From positions 1 through 64,000 of the forward strand of contig NC_066288.1 of assembly GCF_905404315.1 (NCBI RefSeq): 64,000 nucleotides of DNA. The letters run 5' to 3'. This DNA is from Leptidea sinapis. Taxonomy: Eukaryota; Arthropoda; Insecta; Lepidoptera; Pieridae. Under the pieces are notes generated by a model. The model was not told the origin of the DNA, did no database searches, and worked only from the letters and a program-made list of their open reading frames with translations. Below, in pieces: positions 1 through 10,802 of the stretch. The position numbers and the translations under genes were made by a program. Positions within the stretch are counted from its first letter, which is position 1. Every line of letters begins with the position of its first letter.

Positions 1-1581
1 AACCTAACCTAACCTAACCTAACCTAACCTAACCTAACCTAACCTAACTAACCTAACCTAACCTAACCTAACCTAACCTAACCTAACCTACACCTAACCT
101 AACCTAACCTAACCTAACCTAACCTAACCTAACCTAACCTAACCTAACCTAACCTAACCTAACCTAACCTAACCCTAACCTAACCTAAACCTAACCTAAC
201 CTAACCTAACCTAACCTAACCTAACCTAACCTAACCTAACCTAACCTAACCTAACCTAACCTAACCTAACCTAACCTAACCTAACCTAACCTAACCTAAC
301 CTAACCTAACCTAACCTAACCTAACCTAACCTAACCTAACCTAACCTAACCTAACCTAACCTAACCTAACCTAACCTAACCTAACCTAACCTAACCTAAC
401 CTAACCTAACCTAACCTAACCTAACCTAACCTAACCTAACCTAACCTAACCTAACCTAAACCTAACCTAACCTAACCTAACCTAACCTAACCTAACCTAA
501 CCTAACCTACCTAACCTAACCTAACCTAACCTAACCTAACCTAACCTAACCTAACCTAACCTAACCTAACCTAACCTAACCTAACCTAACCTAACCTAAC
601 CAACCTAACCTAACCTAACCTAACCTAACCTAACCTAACCTAACCTAACCTAACCTAACCTAACCTAACTAACCTAACCTAACCTAACCTAACCTAACCT
701 AACCTAACCTAACCTAACCTAACCTAACCTAACTAACCTAACCTAACCTAACCTAACCTAACCTAACCTAACCTAAACCTAACCTAACCTAACCTAACCT
801 AACCTAACCTAACCTAACCTAACCTAACCTAACCTAACCTAACCTAACCTAACCTAACCTAACCTAACCTAACCTAACCTAACCTAACCTAACCTAACCT
901 AACCTAACCTAAACCTAACCTAACCTAACCTAACCTAACCTAACCTAAACCTAACCTAACCTAACCTAACCTAACCTAACCTAACCTAACCTAACCTAAC
1001 CTAACCTAACCTAACCTAACCTAACCTAACCTAACCTAACCTAACCTAACCTAACCTAACCTAACCTAACCTAACCTAACCTAACCTAACCTAACCTAAC
1101 CTAACCTAACTAACCTAACCTAACCTAACCTAACCTAACCTAACCTAAACCTAACCTAACCTAACCTAACCTAACCTAACCTAACCTAACCTAACCTAAC
1201 CTAACCTAACCTAACCTAACCTAACCTAACCTAACCTAACCTAACCTAACCTAACCTAACCTAACCTAACCTAACCTAACTAACCTAACCTAACCTAAAC
1301 CTAACCTAACCTAACCTAACCTAACCTAACCTAACCTAACCTAACCTAACCTAACCTAACCTAACCTAACCTAACCTAACCTAACCTAACCTAACCTAAC
1401 CTAACCTAACCTAACCTAACCTAACCTAACCTAACCTAACCTAACCTAACCTAACCTAACCTAACCTAACCTAACCTAACCTAACCTAACCTAACCTAAC
1501 CTAACCTAACCTAACCTAACCTAACCTAACCTAACCTAACCTAACCTAACCTAACCTAACCTAACCTAACCTAACCTAACC
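1..1581. repeat. Terminal telomeric repeat (CCTAA)n
   Basis: About 315 copies of CCTAA, the C-rich strand of the insect TTAGG telomere. Because the C-rich strand reads 5' to 3' into the window, the chromosome end is to the left. Most units are perfect. Scattered variants lose a C (CTAACTAACC near 48, 667, 731, 1108), gain an A (TAAACC near 187, 458, 774, 912), or differ otherwise (CACC near 91, CCCTAA near 174, CTACC near 508, a missing T near 600). The tract ends where the retrotransposon sequence of T1 begins. Confidence 0.98.
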
Positions 1582-3548
1582 ACCACAGCGTGGAACTGAG
1601 GACGCACTGTACAAACTCACAAACCACATAAGGGAAGGTGTTAAAAACAAAAAGATTGTCACCCTCATATCCTTGGACATAGAAGGCGCTTTTGATAACG
1701 CATGGTGGCCCGCCATCAGGATAAGGTTGGCAGAAGAAGGCTGTCCCGTCAACTTAAGACGCCTAATCGATAGCTATCTACACCAGAGAGAAATAAGGTT
1801 GCTCTATGGAGGTGCCGCTGTTACCAGGACAACGAGTAAGGGCTGCGTCCAAGGTTCTATCGGAGGACCTATACTCTGGGACCTCCTACTAGACTCACTC
1901 CTAAAGCAGTTGGACGCCATGAACATTTATTCCCAGGCCTTCGCCGACGATATAGCCCTCGTTTTTACAACCAACAGCTCTCTTGAAACGGAACTGAAAG
2001 CTAATAAAGCTCTGGAACATGTTCAAAGCTGGGGGATGCAAAACAAACTAAATTTCGCTCCAAACAAAACAAAAGCAATGATAATCACAAATCGGATAAA
2101 GTATGAAACACCTAGACTAGTAATGGGAGGCTCACTCATCGAAATCACAGATAGCATAAAGATATTAGGATTAATAATTGATAACAAATTAACTTTTAAT
2201 AAACACACTATCTCAGTAAGTAAAAAAAGCCATAGAAATTTATAAACGCGTTGCAAAAACAGCCAGGGTGAGTTGGGGACTGGACTCAAAAATTATTAGA
2301 ACCATTTATACTGCTGTAATTGAGCCAATTATGCTATACGCTGCAAGTTCATGGTTTCCAGCTGCGAATAAAATATACATTAAGCAGAGACTCGATACTG
2401 TACAGAGAGGATTCGCAGCTAAGATCAGCAGATCGTACCGCACCACCTCCCTCAACTCATTGAGAATTATCGCGGGCTTACTCCCGCTCGATCTGCGCGT
2501 TCAGGAGGAAGCACTATTATACCAGCTGAGAAAGGGTCACATAGAATGGGATGATCTGAAAGGCGCGGAGGTTGAACGCAAGACTGCATTCGAAGATACC
2601 CCGCACCCAGCAGACGCACCAAAAATTTCATATCGAATCCTGGGCAACGAAGAGCTGGAAGCAGACAGCGAAACTCCCGAAACTGTCCATATATATACAG
2701 ACGGCAGTAAGACACTGGACGGTGTGGGGGCGGCGGTGACGCTCTGGAGAAATCAATGCGAGTTAGGAGCTCATAAATTACCACTTGCCCATTTCTGCAG
2801 TGTTTATCAAGCAGAGCTGGTCGCTCTAAACAAGGCAGTGCAGTTGGCAACAAAGCGAAATGGGACCGGCTTTAACATTTACAGTGACTCTAGGTCTGCG
2901 CTTGACGCGGTAGCGGGAACCCGCTCCCTCAATCCCCTCGCCACAGAGATCCGTGACATGTTGAGGTCCAATCCTCACAAGGAGATTAAGCTTTTCTGGG
3001 TCAAAGCACATGCGGGAAGGGAGGGAAATGAGCGAGCGGACGAGCTGGCAAAGAAAGCTGCCAGCAATGTTAAGTTAAGGCCGGTCTATGATCGCTGCCC
3101 ACTGTCGCACCTCAAACGCATCATAAGAGCAGGAACACTGCATAAGTGGCACACCAGATACAATAACACATCTACAGGTAAAATCACAAAAATATTCCTT
3201 CCGGATGCAATTGCAGCATATAGAATCCTAAGTACCGTTGAACCTAACTACGTTCTGACGCAGGTCCTCACTGGTCATGGGGGCTTCTCAGAATATTTGT
3301 ATAGGTTTAAATGCAAAAGCACTCCTACATGCCCATGCGGGCATCATGAAGAGTCCGTGCCTCACATACTAATCGATTGTCCGATATATGGTTATGAGAG
3401 GCATGAGCTAACGCAAAAACTAAAAGACAAACAATTAGAAATACATACCATAGCCGATATCATGGCGGACAAAAAAGCTAGGCCCATATTTCTAGAATTC
3501 TGTTTAAGTATAGCCAAAAAAGTAATTAATAAAAACAAAACAAGATAA
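1582..3548 (+). pseudogene. T1 ORF2 remnant: RT, RNase H, C-terminal zinc motif
   Basis: The endonuclease and the first RT blocks are missing. What remains starts in RT and includes SLDIEGAFD (first catalytic Asp), GCVQGSIGGP, and FADD (catalytic Asp pair). RNase H follows with YTDGSK, SDSRSAL and GNERADELA, and the end has a CPCG...CPIY Cys/His cluster. The frame is open to about 2220, where a run of seven A (2221-2227) seems to carry one base too many compared with the aligned T3 frame. The protein then continues in another frame to the stop at 3548. The slip could be real decay or a homopolymer consensus error. Everything else in the fragment is open. Confidence 0.88.
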
Positions 3549-3986
3549 TTCACTAACACCCTAACGGCTCAAAAAAATCGGAACGAAACCATGTATTAAA
3601 ATAAGTTAGAATAAGTATAAATAATTAATGTAGTATAAAGTAATCAATATACTTGTTATCCACTTATTTAAAATTAGACTATTAAATATTGTAATTAGAA
3701 TTGAAATAAAAACTTCGTATAAGAAGTTAGTCGAAACAATTGTATAAAATAAGACTCTGTAATATTGTTATAAAGATAAGAATCAAACGTGTGTTAGAAG
3801 AAGTTAAGTATTATGTTGTAATAAATAAGACTCTTAAATATTGTTATTTTGATTAAAACTAAACATGTATTAGAAGTAAGTTAGAATAAGTAACATTGTG
3901 ATGATCAATAAAAACCCCACCAGTTGTTTCACTTTAGCTCGAAATCCACGGCCCGGGGATAACCTCGCCCGGGGGTAGGCTATTAG

Positions 3987-4041
<55 letters not shown>
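1582..4041 (+). mobile_element. TRAS-like telomeric non-LTR retrotransposon T1, 5'-truncated
   Basis: R1-clade element inserted in CCTAA repeats. The 5' end is truncated inside the reverse transcriptase, at the residues PQRGTEDAL. The remaining ORF2, a 3' UTR of about 440 nt and a 53-nt poly(A) (3989-4041) follow, then CCTAACC. Its protein and 3' UTR differ clearly from T3 to T6, so it is another subfamily. The 3' UTR holds two imperfect copies of a unit that starts AGACTCT and ends TTAGAAG (about 3750-3815 and 3829-3885), and a CCCGGG/CCCGGG stem (3952-3973) just before the poly(A). Confidence 0.92.
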
Positions 4042-4044
<3 letters not shown>

Positions 4045-4113
4045 AACCTAACCTAACCTACCCTAACCTAACCTAACCTAACCTAACCTAACCTAACCTA
4101 ACCTAACCTAACC
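4042..4113. repeat. Telomeric (CCTAA)n block between T1 and T2
   Basis: About 14 CCTAA units with one CTACCC variant, directly after the T1 poly(A). The block ends ...TAACC at the truncated start of T2. Confidence 0.96.
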
Positions 4114-4642
4114 AGATATTAACAGGCCACGGTGGGTTCTCTGCATACCTGCACAGATTCAAGTGTAAAGAGAACCCGTCGTGCCCCTGCGAACCCGGGC
4201 AGGATGAAAGCGTTCAACACGTCTTATTGGAGTGTCCTATCTATGCCATAGAAAGGTATGAAGTGGAGCAAATACTAGGCTAGATATAGATGAAACAAAT
4301 GTTAAAATTTTAATTAGTGATAAGAAATATCAAAGTAAATTCATAGAGTACTGTAAAAGCATAGTCAGTAAGGTAATAATAAGAAATAAAACAAGTTAAA
4401 TAAAAATGTATGATACATATATTTAAGCATATATACTATCAGCATCACTAAATTAAGTTTCTACAATGTAATGTAATATAAGACTATAAGCTAAAATTAA
4501 TTAAGTAAAAATGTAAACCTAATGTGTAAATATTGTTAAAAATTAATTCTTGTAATACCTAGTAAATAAAGATACCGAAGGGCCCTGATAAAAACATCGG
4601 GGGTTTAGCTCGCGGGCCGGGACATGACAGCTCCCGGACAGG

Positions 4643-4676
<34 letters not shown>
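4114..4676 (+). mobile_element. TRAS-like element T2, 3' end only
   Basis: A strongly 5'-truncated copy. It starts in the last part of ORF2 (ILTGHGGFSAYLHRF), includes the C-terminal Cys/His cluster, and shows a stop (TAG, about 4280-4282) earlier than in T1. It then has a 3' UTR and a 34-nt poly(A) (4643-4676) followed by CCTA. The stem CCGGG/CCCGG (4617-4637) sits just before the poly(A), in the place where the other copies have a stem of different sequence. Closest to T1 of the copies here, but not identical. Confidence 0.87.
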
Positions 4677-4679
<3 letters not shown>

Positions 4680-5150
4680 AACCTACCTAACCTAACCTAA
4701 CACCTAACCTAACCTAACCTAACCTAACCTAACCTAACCTAACCTAACCTAACCTAACCTAACCTAACCTAACCTAACCTAACCTAACCTAACCTAACCT
4801 AACCTAACCTAACCTAACCTAACCTAACCTAACCTAACCTAACCTAACCTAACCTAACCTAACCTAACCTAACCTAACCTAACCTAACCTAACCTAACCT
4901 AACCTAACCTAACCTAACCTAACCTAACCTAACCTAACCTAACCTAACCTAACCTAACCTAACCTAACCTAACCTAACCTAACCTAACCTAAACCTAACC
5001 TAACCTAACCTAACCTAACCTAACCTAACCTAACCTAACCTAACCTAACCTAACCTAACCTAACCTAACCTAACCTAACCTAACCTAACCTAACCTAACC
5101 TAACCTAACCTAACCTAACCTAACCTAACCTAACCTAACCTAACCTAACC
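4677..5150. repeat. Telomeric (CCTAA)n block between T2 and T3
   Basis: About 94 CCTAA units, with CTACC and CACC variants at the start and one TAAACC near 4990. It ends ...TAACC at the truncated 5' end of T3. Confidence 0.97.
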
Positions 5151-5151
5151 T

Positions 5152-6633
5152 CGCATCGAGGCTGGGGAGGGTTCCTCCTTCTCCGGAAGTGAATTTGGGG
5201 CGGGGTCGGGTTCACGACCTGAAAGTGGCACCCTGGCGCAAGCGCTCCAAAGAGAGGCGGATGCGGCTTTCCGCACCCCGCCATCTGGAGATCGGCGTGG
5301 TAGCGTCGGGGGGCCCGAGAGCCCGACCGCAACCCTTTTAAAAACGGCGAACGGAGTTTACCAGCGGGCCAAAGAGGAACTGGAGAAATCCGGTAACTTG
5401 AAGGGTTCTATAAGGGCGACCGTACTGGACGGCCTGAACTTTTTATACGAGGCCACCCTCCAGGTAAACAGTGCGCGACGTGACGTCCTACTGCAAGTCG
5501 AGCACCTGCAGCGAAGGCACGCGGAGGACGTTGCAAGGAGGGAGTCCAGTCACGCGGAGCAGATCTTGCTCCTTACGCAGCGGCTGGAGAATTCAGATGT
5601 GGGGGGGCAGACGGCGGAGTTGCGAAAGGAGTTGGAGGCACTCCGCCGTGTAGTCGAATTCGACGTTATTGCCGAGATGGGGAAAATCAAGCTCCCCCCT
5701 CCACCCGCTGCGAAACTGGGCCCCCTTCTCGAAGAGTTAAAGGGAATGCACAAGGACGCTGTGAAGATGTTGGATGAGGTGCGCGACCTAGGAGCCAAAA
5801 CGTCTAAGCTCCTAGAGGAGCCCACAAGGGCTCAGGCGCTGCCTTCCTACGCGGCGATGGCTGCAAAGGCACCTGTCAAGTCCGGCCACTCGATAGTGGT
5901 GACCAGCGAGTCACCAGAAGACTCGAGTGACAATGTGGTCACCAAGATCAGGAAGGCCGTTGACCCAACAAGGACCGGCGCCAAAGTGGACAGCGTACGC
6001 ATGGTCCGAAATAGGAAGGTGGTGCTGACATGCGGCACTAAGGGTGAGGTGGAGGCCGTGAAGACGCGGCTCGGGGCTAGTTCGGGCCTCAAGGTCCAGG
6101 AGGCGAGAGGAAAAAACCCGATGATTATCATCAGGGACGTCCTCTCTTGCCTCAAGGACGAGGAGGTCATTGCGGCCTTACGAGCTCAGAACAAAGAGCT
6201 CTTCGCCGGCCTCCATAAAGACCACCAAACGGTGGAGGCATGCTTCCGCCGAAGGTGCCGCAACCCGCACCTCACACATCTTGTCTTGCGGGTGGCCCCT
6301 CCGCTATGGCGCCGCATGGTTGACGGGGGATCTGTCCACCTCGATCTTAAGCGATCAAGGGTGGAGGACTTCTCGCCGTTGATCCAGTGCTCAAAGTGTC
6401 TAGCCTTTGGGCACGGGCGGCGCCACTGCAAAGAGTCTTCGGACCTCTGCAGCCACTGCGGGGGGCCACACGTGAGAAGTGAGTGCCCCGATTATGTCAT
6501 AGGAGAGCCGCCCAGCTGTGTCAACTGTCGACACGCTAAGCTGGACAAGACGGATCACGGTGCATTCAGCGGCGACTGTCCGGTGAGGCGGAAATGGGAT
6601 GCCATTGCCCGCCTCGGCGTGAGTTACTGCTGA
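5152..6633 (+). CDS. TRAS ORF1 (Gag-like, three zinc knuckles), 5'-truncated
   Basis: Open for 493 codons from the insertion junction to TGA. No natural start is present, because the N-terminus seen in T6 (MSTSSAKSS) was lost on integration. A Ser/Gly-rich N-terminal part is followed by a charged stretch likely to form a coiled coil (around residues 90-180), then a conserved domain with TCGTK and IIIRDVLSCLKD. Three zinc knuckles end the protein: CSKCLAFGHGRRHC (CX2CX4HX4C, from residue 413), CSHCGGPHVRSEC (CX2CX3HX4C), and a longer one from CVNC to SGDC. R1-clade ORF1 proteins bind the element RNA and help target it to the nucleus and the telomere. ORF2 begins 58 nt after the stop. Without a start codon this copy can hardly make protein. 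Confidence 0.9.
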   Translation, partial: RIEAGEGSSFSGSEFGAGSGSRPESGTLAQALQREADAAFRTPPSGDRRGSVGGPESPTATLLKTANGVYQRAKEELEKSGNLKGSIRATVLDGLNFLYEATLQVNSARRDVLLQVEHLQRRHAEDVARRESSHAEQILLLTQRLENSDVGGQTAELRKELEALRRVVEFDVIAEMGKIKLPPPPAAKLGPLLEELKGMHKDAVKMLDEVRDLGAKTSKLLEEPTRAQALPSYAAMAAKAPVKSGHSIVVTSESPEDSSDNVVTKIRKAVDPTRTGAKVDSVRMVRNRKVVLTCGTKGEVEAVKTRLGASSGLKVQEARGKNPMIIIRDVLSCLKDEEVIAALRAQNKELFAGLHKDHQTVEACFRRRCRNPHLTHLVLRVAPPLWRRMVDGGSVHLDLKRSRVEDFSPLIQCSKCLAFGHGRRHCKESSDLCSHCGGPHVRSECPDYVIGEPPSCVNCRHAKLDKTDHGAFSGDCPVRRKWDAIARLGVSYC

Positions 6634-6674
6634 GGGCACCGCGGTCATAAATCCAGGTGGTCGCGGGCCCAGGG

Positions 6675-6695
6675 ATGCTGCTTCGAGGCACATGA
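6675..6695 (+). promoter_or_regulatory. Short upstream ORF overlapping the ORF2 start (ATGA)
   Basis: Between ORF1 and ORF2 an ATG opens a six-codon frame (M-L-L-R-G-T) whose TGA overlaps the ORF2 ATG as ATGA (6692-6695). The same arrangement occurs in T4 (13075-13095) and T5 (17914-17934). In T6 the frame closes earlier with TAA (24063-24074). Such stop-start overlap suits translation by termination and reinitiation, which is reported for the related SART1 element. The role here is inference. Confidence 0.45.
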
Positions 6696-9600
6696 TACAG
6701 GTAAACCTGCAGCGGAAGCGATTGGCAACCGATGAACTGATGGCGGAAGCTGTCAGTCAGAAGGTGAGCCTGGCACTGCTGCAGGAACCCTACACAGGTA
6801 ATCAAGGTGCCTTGAAGCGGTATCCGGGGGTCCGCGTCTTTCAGATGGACCAGGGGATAAGTAAGACCAATCCCGCAAAGGCCGCAATAGCGGTCTTTGA
6901 TAAAGACCTCCAGGTTGGGTGTGACCCGAGCCTCCAGTCGGAGAACATAGTGGCAATTACCATAGAGTTCTCCGACTGGACACTTGGAATAGTGTCCGCC
7001 TACCTGGAAGGGGATAAACCCCTGGTTCCATACCTGGAACGTCTGTCCAGCGTCCGATCCAAGTTGGGAACTTTAAGTGTTGTGATCGGAGGTGACTTCA
7101 ATGCGTGGAGCCCATGGTGGGGAAGCGCAGACGAGGACCACCGGGGAGCCGAATTGGCAGGATACTTCGACGACAACCAGCTGCACATCCTCAACACCGG
7201 TACCGAGCCAACATTCCAAGTGGTTCGGGGAGGTCGGCTCTGTACAAGCAGAGTCGACATCACGGTGTGCAGCCGAAGTATCTTGTCAAGGATGGAGTCC
7301 TGGAGGGTGGACCCCGACATGGTCAGTTCCGATCACAACGCTATAAGAATAGGACTCCGCGCTGGCCGTGCAAAAGCACCCGGCCCAGCACCAACCACTC
7401 GGATATATAACACACGCAAGGCAGACTGGGATAAGTTCCGAAAGGAACTAATCTTACAGCTCCAAAAGCGCCAGATCCGAGTGGAAAGAGTGTCGGCCGT
7501 AACCGCCCCCGAGGACATCGAAACCGTTGTCCTCGAGTATCAGGAGGCGGTTCGCCAAGCGTGTGAGACCGCAATCCCAAAGCTGAAGCGAATGCTGAAA
7601 TATGAACCTCCGTGGATGACTTCCGAACTTCGGGCCCTGAAGCGCGATGCGGTTACTAAGAAGAATCGCATCCGCTGCGCGGCCCCAATTAGGAGGGAAT
7701 TCGTCGTCCGCCAGTATCTCGACGCCCGGGAAAAGTATGAGTCTGCCGCACAAGCGGCACAGACCCATAGCTGGAAGGAGTACTGCACCGCGCAAACAGG
7801 CGAAAGCCTGTGGGACGGCATCTACAGAGTCCTCCGTCAAACCTCGAAAAAGCAAGAAGATAAACTTCTTGTGAGGGACGGAGTGACTCTTGATCCCAAG
7901 CAAAGTGCAGAACTCCTTGCAGCTACGTTCTTCCCGGACGATAGAGTGGAGGACGACTCTCCCGTGCATTCCGCAATAAGGAGAGAGGCGGACCGCCCTC
8001 TGCGCGAGTTATCCTGCACAGAGGACGATCCGCCCTTCACCCTTGCGGAACTCAGGGAGGCGGTTCACGATTTCAGCGCTCGTAAAGCGCCTGGATCGGA
8101 TGCGTTCACAGCTGACATCAGTGCCAAGAGCATTGAGGCAGATGAGCGGCTCTTCTTAGAGATAGCCAACAGGTGCCTCGCTGTGGGATACTTCCCGAAG
8201 CCCTGGAAGCGTGCGGCAGTCGTGACACTTCCCAAACCGGGAAAATCCGACTACCATCATCCAAAGTCTTACCGTCCGATTGGACTTTTGTCAGTCCACG
8301 GTAAGACTTTGGAAAAGATGATGGTACGCCGGATAAAGTGGCACGTACTGCCGACGATTAACCCGGGCCAATTCGGTTTTATGCCACAGCGGAGCACTGA
8401 AGATGCCCTCTTTGCCTTGATCGAGCACATCAGAGCTGAGGTCAGGGCAAAGAGGGTAGTATTGATGGTGTCTCTAGACATAAAGGGGGCATTCGACAGC
8501 GCCTGGTGGCCAGCTATTAAACATCAGCTGGCCGCCAGGAAATGCCCCCGAAATCTGTACTCCACCGTGTGCAGTTACCTCAATGACCGCGAGGTCATTA
8601 TTCGTTATGCGGGCGCCGAGTGCGTAAGGCCCACAACCAAGGGGTGCGTTCAGGGATCGATTGGGGGGCCCATATTCTGGAACCTCCTGATTGATCCGTT
8701 GCTGGGCGCCCTCGAGGAAGAGGGCCTACGCGTGCAAGCCTTCGCCGACGACGTAGTGCTCGTCTTCTCGGGCTCCTCTCCGGTGACTATCGCGCGGACC
8801 GCTAATTCCGTCCTCCGGCGGGTCTACGACTGGGGCTTGGACAACAAGCTGCGATTTGCTCCACACAAGACCAACGCCATGGTGATTACCAAGAAACTGA
8901 AAGTAACACCTATTCAGATCACCATGGGCGGCGAAAGTATAAAGATGGTCACAGAAACCAAGATCCTGGGTCTTATTATTGACCACAGGTTGTACTTTAA
9001 GCCGCACGTCGCTGACGTCTGCCGAAAGGCAACGGCCATTTATGGCCAATTGTCAAGGGCGGCTAAGACAACCTGGGGCCTGAACCCAGAGGTGGTGAGG
9101 ACCATCTACATCGCCGCTGTGGAGCCAATCGTACTCTACGCTTCAAGCGTCTGGGTCCCAGCCGTAGATCAAGTCGGAGTGCGGAAGTTGCTGGACGCAG
9201 TTCAGCGAGGGTTCGCGCGGAAGATCAGCCGGACCTACAAAACCGCCAGTTTGAGTGCGGCACTGATCCTGTCAGGTATCTTGCCACTCGACCTGAGAAT
9301 CCGAGAGGCAGCAGAATTGTACCGATATAAAAGGGGTGAGGACATTGATGGTATGGCAGACAGGAAAGCAGAACAGCGGGTTAGCTTCCTGGATGCTCCC
9401 CATCCAGCCCTCGCTCCTGAGGTAGAGTTCTGTTGTCTCGAGGAAACACAGGCCGAAACCGACGCGGTAGAGGTGCAGGATGACTCAGGAGAGGGAGAGG
9501 GTTACCTGCAAGTCTACACCGACGGAAGCAAGATACAGGGCAGGGTTGGAGCCGGAATATCATACAGGCGGCGAGGCATGGAAGTCAGAGCAAGAAAACT

Positions 9601-10390
9601 CAAGTTAGAGGATTATTGCTCTGTCTTCCAAGCCGAAATGTGCGCAATTTCGAAGGCTATCGAGGACATCTTGAAGATGCCCGACATGAGGGTCGAGATT
9701 CTTAGCGACTCCAGGTCGTCGCTGGAGCTGCTAAGGGATCGATCTTCATTTAACCCGATAGCCTTTGAAATTAAAAACCTTATCCGGCGGGCTCGAAATA
9801 TGGGTAAAACCGTTCGGTTCCGCTGGGTTCGGGCACATGTAGGTATCGAGGGGAATGAGAGGGCTGATCACTTGGCGAAGGACGCGGCGCTCCACTCGAA
9901 ATTGAGGGCTGCATACGATGGAGTACCGATTTCAACTCTCCGCCGCAAAATTAGAGCCAGGACCCTCGGCGTCTGGCAGGAACGCTATACCGCGGGTCAA
10001 ACTGCAAGTGTTACAAAAGCGTTTCTGCCAGACGTCGTGGCGTCTTACAAGTTGGTCAGGGAGGAACCTTTCTCCGCCTTGATGGCCCAAATCATCTCGG
10101 GCCATGGCGGCTTCTCGGCGTATCTCCACCGGTTCGGCCTGAAGGATAGCCCAGTGTGCATATGCGACGGTCGAACAGACGAAAGCGCATTGCACCTGGT
10201 GCTCGACTGCCCCAGGTTTGGTCGGTGGAGATGCGACCTTGAGATAGAATGTGGCATGGCCGTTGTGGAGACCAACCTGCCAACCTTTGTCGCAAAGCCG
10301 TTGAGAAGGCAGTTTGAAAAATACTGCCACAGAATTTTAGCCGATGTATTGCCGCGGAACGGCAGCAATATTAAAGTTAAACTTAAATAA
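6692..10390 (+). CDS. TRAS ORF2: endonuclease, reverse transcriptase, RNase H
   Basis: 1232 residues without interruption. Residues 1-220 are an AP-like endonuclease (GGDFNAW 133-139, SDHN 213-216), which in this family nicks telomeric repeats. Residues about 440-790 are the reverse transcriptase: YRPIGLLS, GQFGFMP, catalytic D596 in SLDIKGAFD, GCVQGSIGGP, and FADD with D686 and D687. Residues about 935-1070 are an RNase H with D944 (YTDGSK), E982, D1006 (SDSRSS), H1049 and D1059 (GNERAD), all key acids present. A CX1CX9HX4C motif lies at C1156-C1173. Together these cut the target, copy the RNA into the nick and degrade the template. The ATG at 6692 is chosen because it starts the conserved MIQVNL and is shared by T3 to T6. 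Every motif is intact, so this copy could encode a working enzyme if expressed. Confidence 0.95.
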   Translation: MIQVNLQRKRLATDELMAEAVSQKVSLALLQEPYTGNQGALKRYPGVRVFQMDQGISKTNPAKAAIAVFDKDLQVGCDPSLQSENIVAITIEFSDWTLGIVSAYLEGDKPLVPYLERLSSVRSKLGTLSVVIGGDFNAWSPWWGSADEDHRGAELAGYFDDNQLHILNTGTEPTFQVVRGGRLCTSRVDITVCSRSILSRMESWRVDPDMVSSDHNAIRIGLRAGRAKAPGPAPTTRIYNTRKADWDKFRKELILQLQKRQIRVERVSAVTAPEDIETVVLEYQEAVRQACETAIPKLKRMLKYEPPWMTSELRALKRDAVTKKNRIRCAAPIRREFVVRQYLDAREKYESAAQAAQTHSWKEYCTAQTGESLWDGIYRVLRQTSKKQEDKLLVRDGVTLDPKQSAELLAATFFPDDRVEDDSPVHSAIRREADRPLRELSCTEDDPPFTLAELREAVHDFSARKAPGSDAFTADISAKSIEADERLFLEIANRCLAVGYFPKPWKRAAVVTLPKPGKSDYHHPKSYRPIGLLSVHGKTLEKMMVRRIKWHVLPTINPGQFGFMPQRSTEDALFALIEHIRAEVRAKRVVLMVSLDIKGAFDSAWWPAIKHQLAARKCPRNLYSTVCSYLNDREVIIRYAGAECVRPTTKGCVQGSIGGPIFWNLLIDPLLGALEEEGLRVQAFADDVVLVFSGSSPVTIARTANSVLRRVYDWGLDNKLRFAPHKTNAMVITKKLKVTPIQITMGGESIKMVTETKILGLIIDHRLYFKPHVADVCRKATAIYGQLSRAAKTTWGLNPEVVRTIYIAAVEPIVLYASSVWVPAVDQVGVRKLLDAVQRGFARKISRTYKTASLSAALILSGILPLDLRIREAAELYRYKRGEDIDGMADRKAEQRVSFLDAPHPALAPEVEFCCLEETQAETDAVEVQDDSGEGEGYLQVYTDGSKIQGRVGAGISYRRRGMEVRARKLKLEDYCSVFQAEMCAISKAIEDILKMPDMRVEILSDSRSSLELLRDRSSFNPIAFEIKNLIRRARNMGKTVRFRWVRAHVGIEGNERADHLAKDAALHSKLRAAYDGVPISTLRRKIRARTLGVWQERYTAGQTASVTKAFLPDVVASYKLVREEPFSALMAQIISGHGGFSAYLHRFGLKDSPVCICDGRTDESALHLVLDCPRFGRWRCDLEIECGMAVVETNLPTFVAKPLRRQFEKYCHRILADVLPRNGSNIKVKLK

Positions 10391-10732
10391 ATGTGTATTA
10401 ATTGTAATTAAATAGTTAGGTGAAACAATAGTTAATATGGTAGTTTATAAATGTTTAGTTAATATATAAATAGTAGTAGTTAATGTATATAAAGGTTCCC
10501 TATTTAAATTATAGGGCCCTTATACAACCCATAGAATTTAAGTAAAGCGCCTAATTGTAATTAGAAAATTTTGTAATAGCAATAGATTTAACCAATTAAA
10601 ATAAATAAATATAGAAGTAGAATAGTGTAATCTTTTGTTAGTATGTAAGCCACTTAATTAAAATGTTAGTCATAAGGATAAACCCAAAATTGTTATGTTT
10701 CGATTTAATAAATAAAACTCCACACCTACAAC

Positions 10733-10802
10733 CCCTACCGCTCAATGGTAGGGAGAAAGTAGTCATAGTAGCTCCTCGGCCCTGGGACGAAAGTTGCCAG
10801 GG
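10733..10802 (+). promoter_or_regulatory. Paired stem-loops at the TRAS 3' UTR end (T3)
   Basis: Stem 1 is CCCTACC (10733-10739) with GGTAGGG (10747-10753), loop GCTCAAT. Stem 2 is CCCTGG (10780-10785) with CCAGGG (10797-10802). The GTAGGCCACTAGT that follows leads into poly(A). The same two hairpins stand before poly(A) in T5 (21989-22057) and T6 (28048-28117). In T6 stem 1 becomes CCCTGC/GCAGGG, a compensating change. The probable role is recognition of the RNA 3' end by ORF2 protein. Confidence 0.6.

Noticed and set aside
1..1581. CRISPR-like or satellite array
   Set aside because: The 5-bp unit without spacers is the insect telomere repeat.
2467..2853. Minus-strand 128-codon frame
   Set aside because: Lies antisense to T1 RT and RNase H with no family features; a shadow of the real frame.
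7454..7969. Minus-strand 171-codon frame opposite T3 ORF2, also seen opposite T4 to T6
   Set aside because: Recurs because the TRAS copies are similar. No protein motif, and it is antisense to conserved ORF2 code.
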